This document shows, in pieces, positions 58,842 to 64,000 of a stretch of DNA of 64,000 bases. Positions within the stretch are counted from its first letter, which is position 1. Each line of letters begins with the position of its first letter. The notes below the pieces were generated by a model. It did not search any database, was not told the origin of the DNA, and saw nothing but the letters and a program-made list of their open reading frames with translations. The position numbers and the translations under genes were made by a program. The DNA comes from an uncultured Oscillospiraceae bacterium (lineage in GTDB: Bacteria > Bacillota > Clostridia > Oscillospirales > Oscillospiraceae): the NCBI GenBank assembly GCA_934589225.1, contig CAKTNS010000005.1, forward strand, positions 38,127-102,126, written 5' to 3'.

Positions 58842-59711
58842 ATGCCAAAGAAACCGCCCGCCACCCTAGGCATCATCTACCGTATGCCCCTGGAAGATTT
58901 GCATCCGCACCCGCTGAATCCCTATGGTGTTCGGGATGATCCGGCTATGCAGGAGCTGGTGGGAAGCGTAAAGGAAAACGGCGTTCTTATCCCGGCAATT
59001 GCCCGGCCCAGAAAGGAAGGTGGATATGAGTTGATTTCCGGTCATCGTAGAAAGTACGCCTGTGAGCAGCTGGGGCAGGACACCATGCCGGTCATGGTTC
59101 TGAATCTGAAGGATGATGATGCCATCATTCGGATGATCGACAGTAACATCCAACGGGAAAACATTCTCCCCTCGGAACGTGCCAAAGCCTACAAGTTGAA
59201 GATGGAGGCCATGAAGCGGCAGGGTATGCGCTCCGATTTAACTTCGCCGAAAATTTCGGCGAAGTTCCGAAGTGATGATTCCATTGGTGAGCAGGAAGGA
59301 ATCAGCGGAGACACCATCCGCAACTACATTTCCCTGAACAACCTTGCGCCTCCGCTTATGCAGATGGTGGACGATGGCAAAATTGCCCTGTCCCCCGCCT
59401 ATCAGCTGGCATCCCTCAACGAGAAAGAGCAGGAGCTTCTGGTAGAAACCATTGGAAGCGAGCAGTCTACCCCTTCACTCTCCCAGGCCCAACGCTTAAA
59501 GAGGCTGAGCCAATCCGGCGAGCTGAATGAGGATACCATGCTTTCCATTATGTCGGAGCAGAAAAAGCCGGTACAGACGAACATTACCCTTTCCGGGGAG
59601 CGGCTGCGCAAATACTTTCCCCGCTCCTATTCTCCCCTTCAGATGGAAGAGGTAATTTTCAAGCTGCTGGAAGCATGGCAGCGCAAACGGCAGCGGGAAC
59701 AAAGCCGATAA
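58842..59711 (+). CDS. ParB/Spo0J-family protein of the conjugative element
   Basis: A 289-residue ParB-like protein. The N-terminal nucleotide (CTP)-binding domain has GGYELISGHRRKYACEQL (60-77) and DSNIQRENILPSERAKAYK, followed by a KorB-type helix-turn-helix with GISGDTIRNYISLNNL. ParB proteins bind parS-like sites and help partition or regulate DNA. No ParA gene is adjacent in view. AAAGGAGG precedes the ATG. A perfect 27-bp palindrome lies inside the gene. Confidence 0.88.
   Translation: MPKKPPATLGIIYRMPLEDLHPHPLNPYGVRDDPAMQELVGSVKENGVLIPAIARPRKEGGYELISGHRRKYACEQLGQDTMPVMVLNLKDDDAIIRMIDSNIQRENILPSERAKAYKLKMEAMKRQGMRSDLTSPKISAKFRSDDSIGEQEGISGDTIRNYISLNNLAPPLMQMVDDGKIALSPAYQLASLNEKEQELLVETIGSEQSTPSLSQAQRLKRLSQSGELNEDTMLSIMSEQKKPVQTNITLSGERLRKYFPRSYSPLQMEEVIFKLLEAWQRKRQREQSR
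59240..59266. repeat. Perfect 27-bp palindrome inside parB
   Basis: The arm AACTTCGCCGAAA (59240-59252), one central A, and the reverse complement TTTCGGCGAAGTT (59254-59266). It encodes a polar linker (SPKISAKFRS region) between the two ParB domains. It may be a parS-like binding site or a small inserted repeat. Confidence 0.75.
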
Positions 59712-59780
59712 AACCGAATATCCCCAACACCCGCCGGACAAGCCATGCTTGCCCGGTTCTTTTTATAGGAGGACCACAAA

Positions 59781-60398
59781 ATGTACATTCGCAAATTCAC
59801 CTACAAAAAAGAGGACTTGGACTGCAAGCTCTGTACGGAATATCGGGGCAAAAAGCATTCCTGTCCTCACGATGTATGTCCCTTCATTGCGGAGCGGATT
59901 GAAGCCGGTGCTGTTACCTATTGGGATGCGGTAAGCGCTCTGACTCCTGCACAGTATCGCTGCTCCCGCCGTTTGCCGAAACTGGCAGACGAATATCCGG
60001 GAACCTTTTTCCTGGATGAACGCCACCGCTCCCGCATGGAGTTTCTGAACACGCAGCTTGGCTATGTTCCGGGGCGCAACACTCCCGCCTACTATGCCAC
60101 CATGTATCTGCTGACTTCCAATGAAGTCATCCATTGGCGCATGGCCAATTGCTTCTGCCCCAATGGCCTGGACTTCCAGTATGCCATTCTCCGGGGCATC
60201 AGCACCTACAATTACGCATTGTACCGTGCCGCTCTGGCTCTCTCCTCGGACCGTCAGGGTGTAACCATGTCGGAGCTGGATGATACGGAGCTTATTGAGG
60301 ATGAAGTATTCCGGCTCATCATCAACGCCATGCTCATTGCAAAATACGGCGTTTCCGCTATGCGGCTGAAAAAGGAGGCTGATTCTATTGATGCCTGA
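59781..60398 (+). CDS. Conserved element protein of unknown function, Cys-rich N-terminus
   Basis: A 205-residue protein. The first 35 residues have four cysteines (CKLCTEYRGKKHSCPHDVCP), a likely zinc site; the rest looks helical and soluble. No domain name is recognised with confidence. ATAGGAGG precedes the ATG. Its 3' end overlaps the next gene, typical of operon genes in these elements. Confidence 0.7.
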   Translation: MYIRKFTYKKEDLDCKLCTEYRGKKHSCPHDVCPFIAERIEAGAVTYWDAVSALTPAQYRCSRRLPKLADEYPGTFFLDERHRSRMEFLNTQLGYVPGRNTPAYYATMYLLTSNEVIHWRMANCFCPNGLDFQYAILRGISTYNYALYRAALALSSDRQGVTMSELDDTELIEDEVFRLIINAMLIAKYGVSAMRLKKEADSIDA

Positions 60399-60684
60399 TT
60401 TCGGTATTTCCTGCGGGCACACAGAATATTCCAATATCCGTTTTGTAGATGAAACCAGGCACATGGTAATTTTCGAGGTGCGGTGTATCCTGCCGGAGCT
60501 GGAAGCCTTCCGACTGGAACTACCCATACCTTACGGAAATATGCCATACCGGGTTCGGCTGTTCCTGACGGATGCAGCGTACAAAACGGTGCGCCTTTGG
60601 GCCGCAGGTAAAAAGGTGCGGATTCTGCACCACGCAAATGTGATCAACGGGTATCTCGTTGACGATAAAAAAAGAAAACGCTAA
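60391..60684 (+). CDS. Small element protein, paralogue of the gene at 62504
   Basis: A 97-residue protein whose core FVDETRHMVIFEV...RVRLFLTDAAYK...VRILHHANVINGYL parallels the protein at 62504-62809. Function is unknown. The start is ATG 60391 or TTG 60388; AGGAGG lies 9 bp before the TTG and 12 bp before the ATG. It overlaps the preceding gene by 8 bp. Confidence 0.68.
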   Translation: MPDFGISCGHTEYSNIRFVDETRHMVIFEVRCILPELEAFRLELPIPYGNMPYRVRLFLTDAAYKTVRLWAAGKKVRILHHANVINGYLVDDKKRKR

Positions 60685-60707
60685 TCAACTCTAGGAGGAA
60701 ATGAACT

Positions 60708-61226
60708 ATGACAAATCTCGAAACCATGCTTTTTACATTCGCTGAAATCTGCACGGATTTGGCAGTGCGAGGCGGCTACACGGATGCGGTTGCTGTCGCC
60801 CTTACGGAAGATGTCAGCTGGAAGGACCTGTTCCATGCAATCCGGGACCGGGCCGAGCCTGTCTTCGCCTTTAGCGCAGACGGACTTCTCTGCGCTTCCC
60901 TCAAATACCGCAGCAGAAAGCTCTTTGACTGCAACGCAACCCTGCTTTGGCGGGAGCCTACCCATTCCGAAGAGGATGACGAGCTGGACACGACCCGGTA
61001 TCTGGAAATGTGGCTGCTGGAGGATATGACTCTGGCGGTTACGTCCTGCTTTCAGGTGGACTATGATGGCGGCGACGGTGACTACACCACAGAGTACCGG
61101 GAGTACAAGGGCAGCCAGTGGCCGTCCACGGAGGCCGCCCCTGACCTGTTCGATTTCCTGGAGCATCTGGCTGATCTCTGCCCGGAGGATTTTGACCCCG
61201 AAGAAGATGTGATTTACGAATCCTGA
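60708..61226 (+). CDS. Highly acidic element protein of unknown function
   Basis: A 172-residue protein with about 39 Asp/Glu against 12 Lys/Arg by hand count, acidity concentrated at SEEDDELD, DYDGGDGDY and the tail PEDFDPEEDVIYES. Such charge is seen in DNA-mimic antirestriction proteins of mobile elements, but no homology to ArdA or similar is recognised. AGGAGG precedes the ATG. Confidence 0.68.
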   Translation: MTNLETMLFTFAEICTDLAVRGGYTDAVAVALTEDVSWKDLFHAIRDRAEPVFAFSADGLLCASLKYRSRKLFDCNATLLWREPTHSEEDDELDTTRYLEMWLLEDMTLAVTSCFQVDYDGGDGDYTTEYREYKGSQWPSTEAAPDLFDFLEHLADLCPEDFDPEEDVIYES

Positions 61227-61306
61227 TTTTCCTACACAGTCAGGCGGCGAGGAGGTGAGATACAATCGCCGTATTTCGTGTAGACAAAACCAAGGATTAC
61301 ACTGTC

Positions 61307-62110
61307 ATGGCCAACCACCATCTGCGAAACAAGGCCCTGTCCCTAAAGGCAAAGGGCCTGCTGTCGCTCATGCTCTCCCTGCCAGAAGATTGGGACTATA
61401 CCACCAGAGGGCTGTCCTGTATCTGTAAGGACGGCGTGGACAGCATTCGGGTTGGCATTCAAGAACTTGAGGCCAACGGCTATCTGGTCCGGGAACGCCA
61501 CCGGAATGAGAATGGTCAGTACGGTGCCATCGAGTACACAATCCTGGAAAAGCCCCGGCAAGTGGCAATTCCGCCTCCTGTTCAGGAAAAACCTATATTG
61601 GAAAATCCAACGCAGGCAATTCCCATGCAGGATTTTCCTACGCAGGAGAATCCCGCACAATTAAATATAGAAGAATTAAATACTCAAAAATCAAATATGG
61701 ATGTATCAAATATACATTCATTCTTTCCCGCCAGTTCTCCATCTGAAAGACAGACAGAAATACAAGACGTGAGAGAGCGCATCAAACATCAGATTGAATA
61801 CGATTGGCTGCGGGAACAGTTCCGGCAGGAGCAGGTAGATGAACTGCTGGAAATTATGGTTGAGGTTGCCATGAACCGCAGTGATACCATCCGTATTGGA
61901 AGAGATGCCGCATATCCAACGCAATATGTCCAGGAACGGTTTCAAAAAATAACTGCCATGCACGTAGAGCGTGTGCTGGATGGAATTGCAGACAACCGTA
62001 CTCAGGTACGCAATACCAAGGCGTATTTGCTGGCCTCATTGTTCAACTCCGTGTCCACCATCGATAACCACTACACAATGCAATACAACCATGACTTTGG
62101 CAGCTCTTAG
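61307..62110 (+). CDS. Replication-initiator-like helix-turn-helix protein with DUF6017-type C-terminus
   Basis: At least 267 residues. The N-terminal part (HHLRNKALSLKAKGLLSLMLSLPEDWDYTTRGL, spread over 4-36) is the winged-helix region of RepA/initiator-like proteins in Firmicute elements. A Pro/Gln-rich linker (about 85-115) leads to the C-terminal YDWLREQF...ATYLLASLFNS-like domain (here AYLLASLFNS). ATG 61307 is the first standard start, but homologous-looking residues IAVFRVDKTKDYTV precede it in frame, with AGGAGG placed for an ATC codon at 61265. The true start may therefore be 61265. Confidence 0.8.
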   Translation: MANHHLRNKALSLKAKGLLSLMLSLPEDWDYTTRGLSCICKDGVDSIRVGIQELEANGYLVRERHRNENGQYGAIEYTILEKPRQVAIPPPVQEKPILENPTQAIPMQDFPTQENPAQLNIEELNTQKSNMDVSNIHSFFPASSPSERQTEIQDVRERIKHQIEYDWLREQFRQEQVDELLEIMVEVAMNRSDTIRIGRDAAYPTQYVQERFQKITAMHVERVLDGIADNRTQVRNTKAYLLASLFNSVSTIDNHYTMQYNHDFGSS

Positions 62111-62157
62111 CAGCTGCTTTTTTCATGCCCGACAGTCGGGAGAAAGGATGAAATCGT

Positions 62158-62511
62158 ATGAAAAGGCCCCTTGCTTACATTACCGCCCACTGGGGCGACT
62201 GCACTGAGGACAATATGAAACTGGCTGCGAAATATTGCCGTTCCGTCTATGATGCCGGATACCAGCCCATTTGTCCCATGATGATGCACACACTGTTCCT
62301 GAGAGATGCTATTCCCCAGGAACACAAAGACAGCCTGGATATGTCCAAGGACTACCTGTATCGATCTGCACTGCTGGTCGTTTGTGGGAATATCGTTGAT
62401 GAAACCATGAAGAACGACATTGCTCTGGCCGCCCGCTTCCACAAGGCCGCCACCACGCTGGACGGCATTCTCACCGTAAGGGGACAAGGACGCAGGTGCC
62501 AGAATGGGTAA
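62158..62511 (+). CDS. DUF4406/DUF7768-like nucleoside-deoxyribosyltransferase-fold protein
   Basis: A 117-residue protein: AYITAHWGDCTEDNMKLAAKYCR, YQPICPMMMHTLFL and LLVVCGNIVDETMKNDI match the Rossmann-like fold of small deoxyribosyltransferase-related proteins common in Firmicute mobile elements. Catalysis is unproven. AAAGGATG precedes the ATG. It overlaps the next gene by 8 bp. Confidence 0.68.
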   Translation: MKRPLAYITAHWGDCTEDNMKLAAKYCRSVYDAGYQPICPMMMHTLFLRDAIPQEHKDSLDMSKDYLYRSALLVVCGNIVDETMKNDIALAARFHKAATTLDGILTVRGQGRRCQNG

Positions 62512-62809
62512 AACCATCGCCCAGCTTATGGAAGAAGCCCGGATTCGTGCCGGTGCCCAGGATTACAAAGGGCATGATTACATGGATTTTGCCCGGTTTT
62601 ATGACAGCACCCGGCACATGATCATCTTCCATGTTCTGACCCACGATTCCCCCGTGGGTGACAAAGGTGATCGGATGCGCCTGTATCTCTCTGACAACGG
62701 CTACCAGAAGGCTCTGGAAAACGAGAAGTGCGGCAACATCCGCATTCTCTCCCATGCCAAAGTGATTCACGGAAACCTGCATTATGACCGCAAAGACCAA
62801 ATCCGATAA
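62504..62809 (+). CDS. Small element protein, paralogue of the gene at 60391
   Basis: A 101-residue protein. After an N-terminal extension (MGKTIAQLMEEARIRAGAQD) the core FYDSTRHMIIFHV...RMRLYLSDNGYQK...IRILSHAKVIHGNLHYD mirrors the earlier small protein. Unknown function; likely arisen by duplication inside the element. Confidence 0.68.
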   Translation: MGKTIAQLMEEARIRAGAQDYKGHDYMDFARFYDSTRHMIIFHVLTHDSPVGDKGDRMRLYLSDNGYQKALENEKCGNIRILSHAKVIHGNLHYDRKDQIR

Positions 62810-62822
62810 AGGAGGGATCAAC

Positions 62823-62861
62823 ATGAAGAATCTGCTCCGCCGCCTGGTGGTTCCGCCCTAG
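62823..62861 (+). CDS. 12-residue micro-ORF with strong ribosome site
   Basis: Encodes MKNLLRRLVVPP then TAG. AAAGGAGG lies 7 bp before the ATG, as strong as for any neighbour. It could be a leader peptide, a decayed gene or a real micro-protein of the element. Confidence 0.35.
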   Translation: MKNLLRRLVVPP

Positions 62862-62905
62862 ACTGTCCGCTTCTCCCTGCAAACCTGAGAAAGGAGGGAT
62901 GATCC

Positions 62906-63364
62906 ATGCAGGAAGAAGTGGAGCAGCGGGTCGTAACGCTGGCAATCAATTGCACGAAGCTGACAGAGCAGGAGCTGAAAAAGGCGCTTGTAAAGCTGCT
63001 GCAGCAGTGGAAGGCACATCAGGAAAACGGCCTGCACGGAAAAATGACCGTCAAACAGCTGGCTGCCCAGAATCGGGGATTACAGAGCGTGGAGGTCACA
63101 GACCAGAACATCGGCTCTTTTCAAAAGATTGCCCGAAAGTACGGTATTGACTTTGCGCCCTATAAGGCCAAGGGACAGGACCGCTATCTTGTCTTTTTCA
63201 AAAGTCAGGATGCGGATGCCATGACCGCCGCTTTCAAGGAGTATACCGCAAAAACAATGAAGCAGCACAGCCGCCCCTCTGTACTGGCAAAACTGGCATT
63301 GTTCAAGGAACTGATGCAGTCCATGGGCGTGAAGCGGGAGAAGAAAAAGGAGCTGGAACGTTGA
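62906..63364 (+). CDS. PcfB family protein (DUF3801)
   Basis: A 152-residue protein with the family pattern GKMTVKQLAAQNRGLQSVEVTD and IARKYGIDFAPYKA. PcfB of plasmid pCF10 is an accessory factor of conjugative transfer that binds the coupling protein and relaxase. Its stop overlaps the VirD4-type start (TTGA). AAAGGAGG precedes the ATG. Confidence 0.85.
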   Translation: MQEEVEQRVVTLAINCTKLTEQELKKALVKLLQQWKAHQENGLHGKMTVKQLAAQNRGLQSVEVTDQNIGSFQKIARKYGIDFAPYKAKGQDRYLVFFKSQDADAMTAAFKEYTAKTMKQHSRPSVLAKLALFKELMQSMGVKREKKKELER

Positions 63365-64000
63365 GAAAGAAAAACTGGAAAAAGCTTCTGATTCCCAATA
63401 TTCCGTATCTTTTTATTGCCCTGTTTGCGACCAAGATTGGGCAGGCTATTCGGCTGGCCCCCGGAACGGATTTCAGCGGGAAAGCACTGCACATGATGGA
63501 GGGTGTCCGGGATGCGTTTGCCTCTCCAATGCCCAGCTTTCATCCGGCTGACCTGTGCATCGGAATCTGCATTGCCGCCGCCATGCGGCTGGCTGTGTAT
63601 ATCAAGGGCAAGAATGCCAAGAAATTCCGGCACAACCAGGAATACGGCTCTGCCCGGTGGGGTACCGCCGCCGACATCGCCCCCTACGTTGATCCGACCT
63701 TTGAGAATAACATGATTCTCACCCAGACGGAAAGCCTGACCATGAACAACCGTCCCGCCGATCCCCGTACCGCACGGAACAAAAACGTGCTGATTATCGG
63801 CGGTTCCGGCTCCGGTAAGACGAGGTTTTGGTTGAAGCCCAATTTGATGCAATGTACGTCCAAGAAGTACCCCGTCAGCTTTGTTGTCACCGATCCCAAG
63901 GGCAGCATCGTTACCGAGTGCGGAAAGATGCTGCTGCATTACGGCTACCGTCTGAAAATTCTGAACACCATCAACTTCAAGAAATCCATGCACTATAACC
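63361..64000 (+). CDS. VirD4/TraG-type conjugation coupling protein (3' cut by window edge)
   Basis: At least 213 residues. Two N-terminal membrane helices (about 10-28 and 60-80) are followed by GSARWGTAADI and Walker A GGSGSGKTRF (about 143-152), then VVTDPKGSI, all typical of type IV coupling ATPases that feed DNA to the secretion channel. The TTG start overlaps the PcfB stop, which supports translational coupling. The gene continues beyond the window. Confidence 0.9.
   Translation, partial: MRKKNWKKLLIPNIPYLFIALFATKIGQAIRLAPGTDFSGKALHMMEGVRDAFASPMPSFHPADLCIGICIAAAMRLAVYIKGKNAKKFRHNQEYGSARWGTAADIAPYVDPTFENNMILTQTESLTMNNRPADPRTARNKNVLIIGGSGSGKTRFWLKPNLMQCTSKKYPVSFVVTDPKGSIVTECGKMLLHYGYRLKILNTINFKKSMHYN

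Larger units (their letters stand above)
58604..64000 (+). mobile_element. Integrative conjugative element, left part (Tn1549-like organisation), inserted in spoIVB
   Basis: The boundary is set by the abrupt end of SpoIVB homology after GGCATG (58598-58603). Inside are ParB-like, DUF6017/replication-initiator-like, PcfB/DUF3801 and VirD4-type genes, all on the plus strand with strong ribosome sites. This gene order is known from Tn1549-type elements of gut Clostridia. Base composition is less GC-rich than the host part. The recombinase, relaxase and right end lie beyond the window. Confidence 0.85.

Noticed and set aside
1..64000. CRISPR arrays, tRNA or rRNA genes
   Set aside because: No regularly spaced repeats, cloverleaf or rRNA-like stretches were seen in the intergenic regions; a tRNAscan run would be decisive.
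58604..64000. A new defence or anti-phage system in the element
   Set aside because: Visible genes are partition, replication, transfer and unknown small proteins; cargo genes, if any, lie beyond the window.

Overview
The window looks like a chromosome segment of a gut-type, spore-forming Firmicute, most likely an Oscillospiraceae/Ruminococcaceae-type Clostridia. That placement is inferred from high-GC coding sequence with AT-rich intergenic gaps, strong AGGAGG ribosome binding sites, a sporulation gene (spoIVB), a pyrophosphate-type phosphofructokinase and a Firmicute-type conjugative element. No rRNA, tRNA or CRISPR array was seen. Genes are densely packed on both strands; promoters and hairpin terminators are often readable.

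Layout. 1-8.6 kb: a LysR-type regulator end, pyruvate kinase, MetA, CutC, a probable pantothenate ECF S-component, CoaX, CoaBC and a MATE transporter. Two copies of a 163-bp palindromic element (3158-3320 and 4930-5092) lie here, and each supplies the last three codons and the stop of the gene it abuts. 8.6-18.3 kb: housekeeping and small accessory genes (exonuclease with zinc finger, aldo/keto reductase, RluA-type pseudouridine synthase, AGCS transporter, TruA with a 38-residue overlapping small protein, lipase-like hydrolase, CopZ-like protein, DegV, ThrE-type exporter, sirtuin). 18.4-23.5 kb: a LytTR response regulator and soluble GHKL kinase upstream of a heterodimer-type ABC exporter pair. 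23.7-26.1 kb: divergent fructose-bisphosphate aldolase and PPi-type phosphofructokinase. 26.2-31.1 kb: TetR regulator, Ala-tRNAPro editing protein, amidohydrolase, small membrane protein, and an ECF sigma/anti-sigma-like pair.

31.2-42.5 kb is a surface-polysaccharide block. gmd, fcl, manC, manA and a phosphohexomutase would turn mannose-6-P into GDP-L-fucose, followed by a VanY-like peptidase with wall-binding repeats. Next to it are CpsB, CpsD and CpsC regulators and a membrane-anchored SGNH-fold protein. No glycosyltransferases are present in the window. 42.7-45.7 kb holds a solute-binding lipoprotein overlapping a hybrid histidine kinase. 46-57.6 kb holds GNAT, PHP phosphatase, YajC, radC-uvrB, a kinase-like protein lacking its phospho-acceptor His, uvrA, the nifS-nifU-Rrf2 Fe-S operon and a free methionine sulfoxide reductase.

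At 58.60 kb the spoIVB gene is cut exactly before its expected catalytic serine codon. From there to the window end is the left part of an integrative conjugative element: ParB-like protein, accessory proteins, a replication-initiator-like DUF6017-type protein, a PcfB/DUF3801 protein and the start of a VirD4-type coupling protein. This organisation resembles Tn1549-like elements. The right end and recombinase are outside the window.
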